Of a stretch of 7,941 nucleotides of DNA, positions 1 through 6,249 are shown piece after piece. The position numbers and the translations under genes were made by a program. Source of the stretch: Candidatus Aminicenantota bacterium. GTDB taxonomy: Bacteria; Acidobacteriota; Aminicenantia; Aminicenantales; Aminicenantaceae. A model generated the notes under the pieces. It did not search any database. It had not been told where the DNA came from and saw only the letters and a list, made by a program, of their open reading frames with translations. Location: the NCBI GenBank assembly GCA_030614645.1, contig JAUWTR010000056.1, positions 1 through 7,941 on the forward strand. Reading direction: 5' to 3'. Within the stretch, counting starts at the first letter, position 1. Each line of letters opens with the position of its first letter.

Positions 1-39
1 AGCATAGCCATTAGTGGAATAGCCGGTATTCTTCTCTAG
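1..39 (+). CDS. Possible C-terminal tail of an upstream gene (partial)
   Basis: The first reading frame runs from the window edge for twelve codons to a TAG at 37-39, giving SIAISGIAGILL, a short hydrophobic tail such as ends many membrane proteins. It is followed 27 bases later by a good Rho-independent terminator, which suggests that a plus-strand gene really does end here. Twelve codons are too few to assign a family, and an open frame of this length could occur by chance. The main support is the terminator just downstream. Confidence 0.3.
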   Translation, partial: SIAISGIAGILL

Positions 40-66
40 GTGTTTGTTAAAGATTTTATTCCAGAA

Positions 67-98
67 GGGGAGAATGGACAGCCGTTATTCTTTTTTTT
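67..98 (+). terminator. Rho-independent terminator of the upstream gene
   Basis: Bases 67-77 pair with 82-92 around an ACAG tetraloop at 78-81. The stem has 11 positions with one G/A mismatch and several G-U pairs. It runs directly into eight consecutive T residues at 91-98. This is the layout of an intrinsic terminator on the plus strand. It separates whatever lies upstream from the rubredoxin/TPP operon, so that operon should have its own promoter within about 99-165. I found no convincing -35/-10 pair there. Confidence 0.6.
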
Positions 99-128
99 CG
101 GATTGGTTTTGTTTTCTGGGCTGATCGG

Positions 129-143
129 ACTGCTGAAAGCAGT
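129..143 (+). promoter_or_regulatory. Short inverted repeat upstream of the rubredoxin-TPP gene
   Basis: ACTGCT (129-134) and AGCAGT (138-143) form a perfect 6-bp inverted repeat with a GAA spacer. It lies between the upstream terminator and the ribosome binding site GGAG (169-172), in the only place a promoter for the operon could be. It could be a small operator or a 5'-leader hairpin. No T tract follows, so it is not a terminator. A repeat this short can arise by chance. Confidence 0.25.
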
Positions 144-180
144 TATCCTTTAGCCCTATTAAAGTTAAGGAGAGGTTTAA

Positions 181-1950
181 ATGAAAAAGTGGAAATGTAC
201 AGTTTGCGGTTACATCTATGATGAAGCCCAGGAAGATATGCCTTTTGCCTCTCTGCCGGAGGATTGGACTTGTCCCCGCTGCGGAGCCCCGCTTTCTGCC
301 TTTCGGAGTGAGACCGGTGAGGAAAAGCGGAGTGAGGCCGACATCACCGTAGCTGATAAGATTGTCGAACAACTCGCAGCTTATGGAGTCAAAAGGATTT
401 ATGGGATCCCGGGAAATTCCAATTTGCCCCTGACGGATGCCATCCGGCGTCATCCTGATGTAGATCTGGTGCTTACTAGGCACGAACAGTCTGCCTCCTA
501 TATGGCGTCTGCGCATGCTAAGCTGACCGGCCGGATCGGAGTATGCATGTCCATTGCCGGGCCTGGTGCGACTAATCTGATTACAGGGGTAGTGGATGCG
601 GCCACGGACCGTGCTCCGGTCTTGGTTCTTATGGGTCAAGTGCCGGAAATATTCTTAGGCAGCGAATCACTGCAGGAGATTGCAGAAGTCGATATTTTTA
701 AGAATTTTTGTCACTATACGGAAATGATAACAAATCCGGGACATGCCCTAAAGATTGTTAATATGGCTATAAAAAAAGCCTATTATTTCTCCGGTCCATC
801 CGCCTTGAGCCTGCCGACCGATGTGCTGGCAAAACCTTTGAGCGAGAAAATCTGGAAACCGCAGGAACATCTTTTCGATTCTGACCTTATTCCCGGAGAC
901 TCTTTAGAACATGCTGTCTCTGTGATTGAAAAAAGCAAACGACCGCTTTTGTTTGCCGGCTGGGGGGCTCGTAATAGTGGGGCTGATCTGCTCGATCTGG
1001 CAGAACATATTGGAGCACCTGTCGCTACTACTTCACGTGCAAAAGGAGTGATTCCGGAATCCCATAACCTGTCATTGGGTGTGCTGGGCTCGATCGGTAA
1101 CAGATTCGCTCCCAGGATCGTGGGCCAGTCAGATCTTATAATTATCCTGGGAAGTGGCTTCAGACAGAGAAATCTCGTGCCGGAGATTGCTGTTCTTCAG
1201 ATCGATATAGATGCAACCAGGGTGGGGAAGACTTTTCCGGTTAAAGCCGGTATTGTGGGGGATGTAGGCAGAGTCATACCTTTATTGCGAAAAAAAATCG
1301 CCGCCCGAAAAATGGACCCTGAATTCAGAAAGTTGATCGATGAGGCCCAAAATGAATACCGGCGAATTTTGGAGGAAGACGGCCGAATCCGGCAGAAACC
1401 CATCTATCCCGGGGCAGTGATTCAAGCTTTAAAGCGGCAGGCCCCTCAGGATGCTATTATTTGCTCCGATGTCGGGGATCACATTTACTGGTTTTATAAA
1501 CGTTTCATATGTGAGGGGCAGAAGACACTCTTGTGTGCGAATATGGCAGGAATGGGATTTGCCGTGCCAGCCGCAATTGCTTGCCAGTTGGAGGAACCGG
1601 AGCGCAGGGTGATTGCAATCGTTGGTGATGGGGGATTCGGCATGACTGGTATGGAATTCACGACAGCGGTTAAAAATAACCTCCCTTTAACCATTTTGGT
1701 GTTTAATGATGGCAAATTAAAAAATATAAAAAAAGAACAACTGGAATACGGCTATCCAGAATACCGGGTTCAATTTCCCAATCCAGATTTTGCCGCCATG
1801 GCTTCCTCTGCTGGGGGATTAGGAATCCGCGTGACCGAATCGGACGAATTGGATGAAGCGATCAGCCAGGCCCTTATATCGCCTTTACCTGCCCTGGTGG
1901 AGGTTTTGGTGGATCCGGACCTGTTTGCAGCGGCGGTGCGGGGAATTTGA
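181..1950 (+). CDS. Rubredoxin-fused thiamine diphosphate-dependent 2-oxoacid enzyme (acetolactate synthase/pyruvate oxidase superfamily)
   Basis: This 589-residue cytoplasmic protein has two parts. Residues 1-44 are a rubredoxin domain with iron ligands C6, C9, C31 and C34 in the patterns CTVCGYIYD and CPRCGAP. The loop between the two Cys pairs is about eight residues shorter than in classical rubredoxin. After a charged linker (45-54), residues 55-589 follow the usual order of TPP enzymes. The N-terminal pyrimidine-binding domain has the catalytic Glu at E102 (RHEQSA) and the motif [11 protein letters not shown] (126-136). A central domain covers about 240-370. The C-terminal pyrophosphate-binding domain has GDG at 482-484 and NDG at 509-511, the classic metal/TPP motif. 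The superfamily decarboxylates 2-oxoacids and passes the C2 unit to oxygen, phosphate, a quinone or a second oxoacid, so the exact reaction cannot be read here. The fused rubredoxin suggests one-electron transfer out of the enzyme. The start is supported by GGAG at 169-172. The gene is probably co-transcribed with the cytochrome gene 20 bases downstream. Confidence 0.9.
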   Translation: MKKWKCTVCGYIYDEAQEDMPFASLPEDWTCPRCGAPLSAFRSETGEEKRSEADITVADKIVEQLAAYGVKRIYGIPGNSNLPLTDAIRRHPDVDLVLTRHEQSASYMASAHAKLTGRIGVCMSIAGPGATNLITGVVDAATDRAPVLVLMGQVPEIFLGSESLQEIAEVDIFKNFCHYTEMITNPGHALKIVNMAIKKAYYFSGPSALSLPTDVLAKPLSEKIWKPQEHLFDSDLIPGDSLEHAVSVIEKSKRPLLFAGWGARNSGADLLDLAEHIGAPVATTSRAKGVIPESHNLSLGVLGSIGNRFAPRIVGQSDLIIILGSGFRQRNLVPEIAVLQIDIDATRVGKTFPVKAGIVGDVGRVIPLLRKKIAARKMDPEFRKLIDEAQNEYRRILEEDGRIRQKPIYPGAVIQALKRQAPQDAIICSDVGDHIYWFYKRFICEGQKTLLCANMAGMGFAVPAAIACQLEEPERRVIAIVGDGGFGMTGMEFTTAVKNNLPLTILVFNDGKLKNIKKEQLEYGYPEYRVQFPNPDFAAMASSAGGLGIRVTESDELDEAISQALISPLPALVEVLVDPDLFAAAVRGI

Positions 1951-1970
1951 TCTAAAATAAGGAGGATGAC

Positions 1971-2687
1971 ATGGATTATTTTACTCTTAAAACTATTATT
2001 GCGGTGGTTTTTATATTAGCCGGTTTGACAGCATTTGTTTCCATGTTGACTTTAATGGGGAAACAGGAGAAAAAAATCAGTCCTCAAAGTTTAAGAATGG
2101 TCCATAAAACGGCCGGAGTGGTCTTCTTCCTGCTGGCCCTGGTTTTAGTTTTTTTCGGTTTCAGATATTGGGCTAAAGCCGGAGACCTGGTTTCTGTTCG
2201 GGCAGTATTACACGCGGTTCTAGCATTAGGACTTCTGGTTGTTTTATTGATAAAAATTTCAATTGCCCGATTTTATAAACAGCTGCTAAAGTATGCTCCA
2301 ACCCTGGGGATAGTGATCTTTTCTTTTGCATTTGTTGTTTTCTGTACCTCGGCTGGCTTTTTTTTAGCGCGGTCGATAATGGGAGCATCGCTGGAAAAGA
2401 ATATCGAACAGCCGGGTGTGGCAGCAGTTCGGGGAAACATAGATGCCGGTCAATCTCTGTTTCAAAAAAAATGCAGTTCCTGTCATTTTTCGGATAAAAA
2501 GGAGAAAAAATTCGGCCCCGGATTGGCCGGATTATTGCGTGAATCCACCCTGCCTTCAAGCGGAAAATCCGCCACCCGGAAGAATATAATCGGACAGCTG
2601 CAGCAGCCGCTAAAAGCCATGCCCGCTTTTCCGGATTTTTCAGATAAAGAGCTCGCAGACCTGCTGGCCTTTCTGGAAACACTGTGA
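1971..2687 (+). CDS. Four-helix membrane protein with C-terminal monohaem cytochrome c domain
   Basis: The protein has 238 residues. Four hydrophobic segments lie at about 7-29, 48-67, 77-97 and 109-133. The loops at 30-47 and 98-108 are rich in Lys and Arg, so by the positive-inside rule they are cytoplasmic and the C-terminus is outside. Residues 155-238 form a small class-I-type cytochrome c: haem attachment CSSCH (C168, C171, H172), a FGPGLAGL stretch at 181-188, and a probable axial Met at M217 in KAMPAF, followed by the usual C-terminal helix. The only membrane-segment histidines are H45 and H81, which should sit near opposite faces, so a bis-His haem b is not obvious. GGAGG at 1961-1965 fixes the start. 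The gene follows the rubredoxin-TPP gene by 20 bases, so the two are very likely one operon. Its likely role is electron transfer at the outer face of the membrane. I do not recognise a named family for the membrane part. Confidence 0.85.
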   Translation: MDYFTLKTIIAVVFILAGLTAFVSMLTLMGKQEKKISPQSLRMVHKTAGVVFFLLALVLVFFGFRYWAKAGDLVSVRAVLHAVLALGLLVVLLIKISIARFYKQLLKYAPTLGIVIFSFAFVVFCTSAGFFLARSIMGASLEKNIEQPGVAAVRGNIDAGQSLFQKKCSSCHFSDKKEKKFGPGLAGLLRESTLPSSGKSATRKNIIGQLQQPLKAMPAFPDFSDKELADLLAFLETL

Positions 2688-2702
2688 GCGAACGGTCAAG
2701 GA

Positions 2703-3179
2703 TTATTTAATATCGTGAATCGTGATATAGTCATTGTCGGCTTTGACAGCATGACATCCGATACAACCCTGAACTTTTCCATAAGGACCTGCTTTGCCGG
2801 TGAGGCTGTATTTAACCCAGTACCAATCACCGGCTGAAGGATTATAATCTTTGATTTTATACATGACTGTGATCGCAGTGAATTTTTTATCCTGGTTATA
2901 ATTTTCCTTAACTTCGATCGAACCATAGGGCACCGGGACAGCAGTGGCATTAAGCAGAATTTCATTGACATATACTTTATGGAAAGGGCCGTGGGGAGCA
3001 TTTCCAGGCTGCATTCCGGCATGGTCTTTCCAAAAGCTCCAATCCTTATATGGGGATTCCTGAGTAATATAATCCCACAGCTTCTGCGTATCCGGTCCGG
3101 GCATATCCGCCTTGGGGCTGAAACCTAAGAAAATTATTATAATAACTAAACAAAAAGTTGAAATTGCGGCCTTTTTCAT
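2703..3179 (-). CDS. Exported cytochrome P460-family c-type haem protein
   Basis: The protein has 158 residues. The N-terminus (MKKAAIS plus a hydrophobic run at about 9-20) is a Sec signal peptide with likely cleavage near A24. The mature part matches the cytochrome P460/cytochrome c'-beta pattern as I remember it: a Trp-rich start (W35, W47, W50), PHG at 62-64, VYVN at 69-72, VKEN at 90-93, ITVMYKIKDY (103-112), GDWYWVKY (117-124), and the haem site CIGCH (C139, C142, H143) near the C-terminus. In P460 enzymes a lysine cross-links to the haem, and K91 in VKEN is in about the right place. Family members oxidise hydroxylamine or bind nitric oxide; others have no assigned role. The protein should lie outside the membrane. 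The ribosome site AGGAGGAT precedes the ATG, and a near-consensus promoter lies just upstream. The gene converges on the membrane cytochrome gene with 15 bases between stop codons. Confidence 0.85.
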   Translation of the reverse strand: MKKAAISTFCLVIIIIFLGFSPKADMPGPDTQKLWDYITQESPYKDWSFWKDHAGMQPGNAPHGPFHKVYVNEILLNATAVPVPYGSIEVKENYNQDKKFTAITVMYKIKDYNPSAGDWYWVKYSLTGKAGPYGKVQGCIGCHAVKADNDYITIHDIK

Positions 3180-3203
3180 CTCATCCTCCTGATTTTTTCT
3201 TTC

Positions 3204-3232
3204 ATTATAGACACAATGCAGAAAAATATCAA
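3204..3232 (-). promoter_or_regulatory. Strong sigma70/sigmaA-type promoter for the P460 gene
   Basis: Read on the minus strand, TTGATA (3232-3227) and TATAAT (3209-3204) are separated by exactly 17 bases. This is one mismatch from the vegetative consensus. Transcription would start near 3197, giving a leader of about 18 bases that contains the AGGAGG ribosome site at about 3184-3189. It is the best promoter in the window and implies that the P460 gene is transcribed alone and strongly unless repressed. Confidence 0.7.
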
Positions 3233-3256
3233 TATCTATCGGAATAGTAATATCAA
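3225..3256. promoter_or_regulatory. Direct repeat AATATCAA overlapping the P460 promoter -35 (possible operator)
   Basis: AATATCAA occurs at 3225-3232, covering the -35 element, and again at 3249-3256, 24 bases further upstream of the P460 gene. Two copies on the same face of the helix roughly two turns apart could bind a regulator. The motif is AT-rich and short, and a third copy at 6175-6182 near the corrinoid gene shows it can recur by chance. Treat this as a candidate only. Confidence 0.2.
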
Positions 3257-3319
3257 CAGCCGGTTATCATGGGCTTGAATTTAGAGAGAGGGGCGGTTAT
3301 GATGAGCATTTAGCCTGGA

Positions 3320-3450
3320 TTATTCACGAGGCGAGGTTGCTGCATATGCGAGGCACAGGATACGCAGCTGTGGTCTTTCACCGCAAGCGCCCTGTAACGA
3401 AGCAGATGCGGTAACATTCGGCTCGCCTGTGGTAAAGAAATGGCGAATAA
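3320..3450. repeat. Foldable intergenic element with inverted-repeat ends (MITE/REP-like candidate)
   Basis: This 131-base stretch is richer in GC than the AT-rich DNA to its right and has nested inverted repeats. The outer ends are TTATTCAC (3320-3327) against the reverse complement of 3443-3450 (TTATTCGC). Inside them AGGCGAG (3329-3335) pairs with CTCGCCT (3422-3428). GCATATGC (3342-3349) pairs with GCAGATGC (3402-3409) with one mismatch. ACAGG (3355-3359) pairs with CCTGT (3391-3395). GTGGT and ACCGC close the centre at about 3370-3384. The strand can therefore fold into a long imperfect hairpin. No transposase and no clear target-site duplication are visible. It may be a small non-autonomous mobile element or a structured RNA, and its copy number cannot be judged from one window. 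Confidence 0.45.
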
Positions 3451-3571
3451 AATTAAAAATAAAAACAAGAAAAAAGTTTCGATAATCATTCTTGAAAAAA
3501 TCTTGCATATCGTTGAAAAGAAAATAATAATAATAAAATCGCCATTTTTTTATGAATAGGTCAGGTTAGAT
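3451..3571 (+). promoter_or_regulatory. AT-rich leader with weak promoter candidates before the 604-residue exported protein
   Basis: This leader is almost entirely A/T with A tracts and an AATAATAATAAT run at 3522-3533. Possible pairs are TTGCAT (3503-3508) with AATAAT (3526-3531), spacing 17, and TTGAAA (3513-3518) with TAAAAT (3534-3539), spacing 15. Neither is strong. The gene's ribosome site is also poor: AGGT at 3558-3561 or 3563-3566. Expression of the gene may therefore be low or dependent on an activator. Confidence 0.3.
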
Positions 3572-5386
3572 ATGGCCCTAGGAAATAGAATCTCCGTATT
3601 TTTTCACCTCGTGTTAAGTATCTTTTTATGTACTATGATGATTGGGGCCCGGCCTGCCCGGTTTGACTCCACTGCTCTACTTATTTCTCCCACATCAATT
3701 ATTCAAGGTGAAAAATTCCGGGTTCTTCTGGTCTTAGGGCAATCCCAAAAAAATATCACTCTGGACATTTTTGGGCTGGAAGGCCGACTTCACGCCGGGA
3801 ATAAACGGCAGGGGGGCGGGGGACCATTCTGGTGGTATGCGGAGTTTACGGCAGGACCAGCCGGGGACTATAAGATTTTATATCAGGTGGGCGAAACTTC
3901 GCCCGAAGAATATTTGTTTCCCGTGGAGCAAGCAAAAAAATTGAGAGCAAAAACCGCTTACATCTGGCAAACGGAAAGAGATTGGACCCAGGAGACAGAG
4001 TATCTTTATTCCGCCTGGATTCAAATGCTGTTTCAAGCGAAGCAAGAGGGAGGGCTCTGGGATTATTTACATGATATTACCCGCGACCCAAGCCGGAATT
4101 TCCTGATTGATCATTTGGGTCTGGACGAAGACCAATCCTATTATTTAGGCGGTCTGCGGATGGTGCCGGACTGTGCTGACAATCCTTTTTTTCTCAGGGC
4201 GTATTTTGCCTGGAAACTCGGTCTACCCTACGGCTATTTTAAATGCGATCGGGGCAAGCAGGATAGAGCGCCACTCTGCCGGCAATGGCTCTCCAACCAC
4301 AGCCAACGTAAACCGGGAACGAGTGATGTTAAGGCTTTTCAATATTTTCTCATTTCGATTATGGACAGCATCCATTCCGGCAGTGCCCGGACCGCGCTGA
4401 CCGCCGAAGCTTCCGATCTCTATCCGGTACCATTAACCCGCGATTCACTAAGGCCCGGGACTGTTTTCGCCGATCCATACGGCCATACCTTAACCCTGGT
4501 CAACTGGTTTCCCCAGCAGGGAAACAATCCCGGCCGGCTGCTGGCGGTCGATGCCCAACCGGATGGAACAATCGGTCTGAAACGGTTCTGGCAGGGAAGT
4601 TTCTTTTTTAACACTTCGGGTGTGATCGGGGGGCCGGGTTTTAAAAGATTCCGCCCGATTATAGAGGAAAACGGGCGTCTCAGGATTATGAATAACCGGG
4701 AGATAAACACTCTAAAAGACTATAAAGATTTCTCCACCCAGCAGGAAGGGATGAATCCACAATTGTTTTATGATCTGATGGATCGACTGATCAACCCAAA
4801 TCCATTAAAACCGGAGAAGATATACCAGAACCTGCATGAAGCCATTCAAGAACTGTTGAATGCCCGAGTACAGGCGGTAAATAGAGGTGAAGAATACATG
4901 CGATCCACAGGCTATAAAGTGGTTCCAATGCCGTCAGGGGCAGGTATTTTTCAAACAACCGGATCCTGGGAAGATTTTTCCACTCCTTCCCGCGATCTGC
5001 GGCTGCTTATATCGCTCGATGTCTTGCTTGATTTTCCTCACCGGATATTACGCAATCCAAAAGCCTTTGCGATTCCGGAAAATAAAACACCGCTACAGGT
5101 TCAGCAGGAACTGCTGGACCTGCACGCAGAATGGAGCCGGGAATTCAGTATTTCTTATATCAGATCGGACGGCACTGCGCATAAGTTAACACTGGCTGAA
5201 GTTATCCTGCGTCAGAAAGCTCTAGAAATGGCCTATAATCCTAATGATTGTGTCGAGATCCGCTGGGGCGCACCGGAAGGAAGTGCGGAGTTCAGCTCAT
5301 GCAGGCGGCATACACCTATCGAGCAGCGGGAAAAGATGGAGCAGTACCGGCACTGGTTTCGTACTCGCACTTTTCCCCGCAGATGA
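3572..5386 (+). CDS. Exported protein with Ig-like domain and transglutaminase/papain-like Cys-His-Asp core (family not named)
   Basis: The protein has 604 residues. Residues 8-25 are a hydrophobic signal sequence, probably cut after A26. C20 lacks a proper lipobox. Residues about 34-118 look like a beta-sandwich of bacterial Ig type (ISPTSIIQGEKFRVLL, then alternating strands ending in GDYKILYQVG). The core has a Cys in PDCADNPFFLRAYFAWKLG (C201), a His in FADPYGHTLTLV (H305) and an Asp in LLAVDAQPDG (D327). That Cys, His, Asp order is the one used by transglutaminase-like and papain-like enzymes. The region before C201 carries many aromatic and acidic residues. Extra Cys pairs, C225/C236 and C560/C577, could form disulphides in an exported protein. 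The C-terminus has the striking stretch EIRWGAPEGS (562-571). A cell-surface peptidase or transamidase is my inference, and I cannot name a family. No in-frame start lies upstream because a TAG occurs at 3557-3559. Starting at M22 or M23 would destroy the signal peptide. Confidence 0.8.
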   Translation: MALGNRISVFFHLVLSIFLCTMMIGARPARFDSTALLISPTSIIQGEKFRVLLVLGQSQKNITLDIFGLEGRLHAGNKRQGGGGPFWWYAEFTAGPAGDYKILYQVGETSPEEYLFPVEQAKKLRAKTAYIWQTERDWTQETEYLYSAWIQMLFQAKQEGGLWDYLHDITRDPSRNFLIDHLGLDEDQSYYLGGLRMVPDCADNPFFLRAYFAWKLGLPYGYFKCDRGKQDRAPLCRQWLSNHSQRKPGTSDVKAFQYFLISIMDSIHSGSARTALTAEASDLYPVPLTRDSLRPGTVFADPYGHTLTLVNWFPQQGNNPGRLLAVDAQPDGTIGLKRFWQGSFFFNTSGVIGGPGFKRFRPIIEENGRLRIMNNREINTLKDYKDFSTQQEGMNPQLFYDLMDRLINPNPLKPEKIYQNLHEAIQELLNARVQAVNRGEEYMRSTGYKVVPMPSGAGIFQTTGSWEDFSTPSRDLRLLISLDVLLDFPHRILRNPKAFAIPENKTPLQVQQELLDLHAEWSREFSISYIRSDGTAHKLTLAEVILRQKALEMAYNPNDCVEIRWGAPEGSAEFSSCRRHTPIEQREKMEQYRHWFRTRTFPRR

Positions 5387-5523
5387 TCAGCTGGGAATCT
5401 CAGGCTTAGGAAGATATGAATCCAGAGTTAAGGCTCGGGGATTGCCTCTTGGAAGAGGAGCTCGAATGTTCTGGCCGAAAGGGCAAAATCATGCTTGTTT
5501 ACTCTTTCAAGTAATTATGAGCC

Positions 5524-6156
5524 TTAATTCAGAAGGCTTATGGCTAGGTCGACTGCCTGGGCTGCATCCGGAGCATAGCCGTCCGCTTTTATCTCTTCTG
5601 CAAAAGCTGAGGTTACAGGCGCACCTCCTACCATTACCTTGACCTTCTTTTTCAGACCGGTCTTTTCCAGCTCATCGATTAAGACTTTCATAAAAGTCAT
5701 GGTAGTCGTTAGGAGGGCTGACATTCCTACAATATCGGCATCTTCTTTTTTAATCGATTCCATAAATTTTTCCAGGGGAACATCAGCTCCAAGATCTATA
5801 ACCTCAAAACCGGCACCCTCAAGCAGCATGGCTACTATACTTTTTCCGATATCATGAAGGTCGCCACTTACAGTGCCCATAACTACTTTACCCTTGGATT
5901 GGACATTTGCCTGAGCGAGAAGAGGTTTTATTACCCCCATTCCGGCTTTCATCGCCTTGGCGGAAATCAAGACTTCCGGGATAAAAAGTTCATTGTTTTT
6001 GAATTTCTTGCTGACAACATTCATTCCCGAAACCAGGCCCTGCTTTAAAATATCTTCCGCTAAAACGTTTTGAGAAAGGGCCTGCTCAGTAAGTTTTTTG
6101 ACTTCGTCTGCGTCTCCATTCATAATGCTGACAGCGATTTCATCTAATAAATTCAT
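5524..6156 (-). CDS. Stand-alone corrinoid (B12-binding) protein of the MtaC/MtbC/MtmC type
   Basis: The protein has 210 residues, the normal length for these shuttle proteins. Residues 1-86 form the helical cap domain, including the typical MNVVSKKFKNNELFIPEVLI stretch (45-64). Residues 88-210 form the Rossmann-like B12 domain. The cobalt-ligand motif is GDLHDIGKSIV, with D99, H101 and G104 fitting DxHxxG. S146 and L148 in MSALLTT, and the VGGAP turn at 176-180, complete the corrinoid site. Such proteins carry a methyl group on cobalt from a substrate-specific methyltransferase (methanol, methylamines, methoxylated aromatics and others) to a second methyltransferase acting on tetrahydrofolate or a thiol. 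No partner methyltransferase or reactivase is in the window, so the substrate is unknown. The ribosome site AGGGAGA lies seven bases before the ATG. It is the second gene on this strand, 90 bases after the S41 peptidase gene. Confidence 0.92.
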   Translation of the reverse strand: MNLLDEIAVSIMNGDADEVKKLTEQALSQNVLAEDILKQGLVSGMNVVSKKFKNNELFIPEVLISAKAMKAGMGVIKPLLAQANVQSKGKVVMGTVSGDLHDIGKSIVAMLLEGAGFEVIDLGADVPLEKFMESIKKEDADIVGMSALLTTTMTFMKVLIDELEKTGLKKKVKVMVGGAPVTSAFAEEIKADGYAPDAAQAVDLAISLLN

Positions 6157-6232
6157 TAATATCTCCCTTTAAAAATATCAATTGGTATTCAACCTATATG
6201 GGAATTAGATATTTAATATGAAAAACCCAAAC

Positions 6233-6249
6233 TAGTAAAGCTTTTACTA
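6233..6249 (-). terminator. Weak hairpin at the end of the S41 peptidase gene
   Basis: TAGTAAA (6233-6239) and TTTACTA (6243-6249) form a perfect 7-bp stem with a 3-base loop, overlapping the TAG stop of the peptidase gene. On the minus strand it is followed by GTTTGGGTTTTT, so the T run begins about seven bases after the stem. The stem is AT-rich and the T run is displaced, so termination would be partial at best. Readthrough into the corrinoid gene is therefore possible. Confidence 0.3.

Noticed and set aside
85..639. Minus-strand open frame of 184 codons
   Set aside because: It lies antisense to the rubredoxin-TPP gene, whose motifs are unmistakable. The antisense product has no domain, signal or hydrophobic pattern.
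2464..2471. Run of eight A residues just before the cytochrome c haem motif, considered as a frameshift or phase-variation site
   Set aside because: The frame is intact through the run and into CSSCH. Similar A runs occur elsewhere in this AT-rich DNA, so nothing points to a programmed shift.
2173..2682. Minus-strand open frame of 169 codons
   Set aside because: It is antisense to the membrane cytochrome c gene, which has a clear CSSCH haem site and ribosome binding site.
3320..3508. Minus-strand open frame of 62 codons over the structured intergenic element
   Set aside because: It coincides with the inverted-repeat element and the AT-rich leader, and its composition changes abruptly in the middle. 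It is better explained as a by-product of the repeat than as a gene.
5445..5458. CCTCTT-GG-AAGAGG inverted repeat between the exported enzyme and the corrinoid gene, and AGCCTT/AAGGCT at 5520-5538
   Set aside because: Both can form short hairpins, but neither is followed by a T tract on either strand, so they are not supported as terminators.
5244..5642. Plus-strand open frame of 132 codons running across the convergent gap
   Set aside because: It overlaps the ends of two well-supported genes in other frames. Its product is low in structure and matches nothing I recognise. The 137-base gap itself (5387-5523) holds no gene I can support.
6175..6182. TTGATATT on the minus strand as a -35 element for the corrinoid gene
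   Set aside because: It lies too close to the start codon: a -10 element 17 bases downstream would fall on the ribosome binding site and start.
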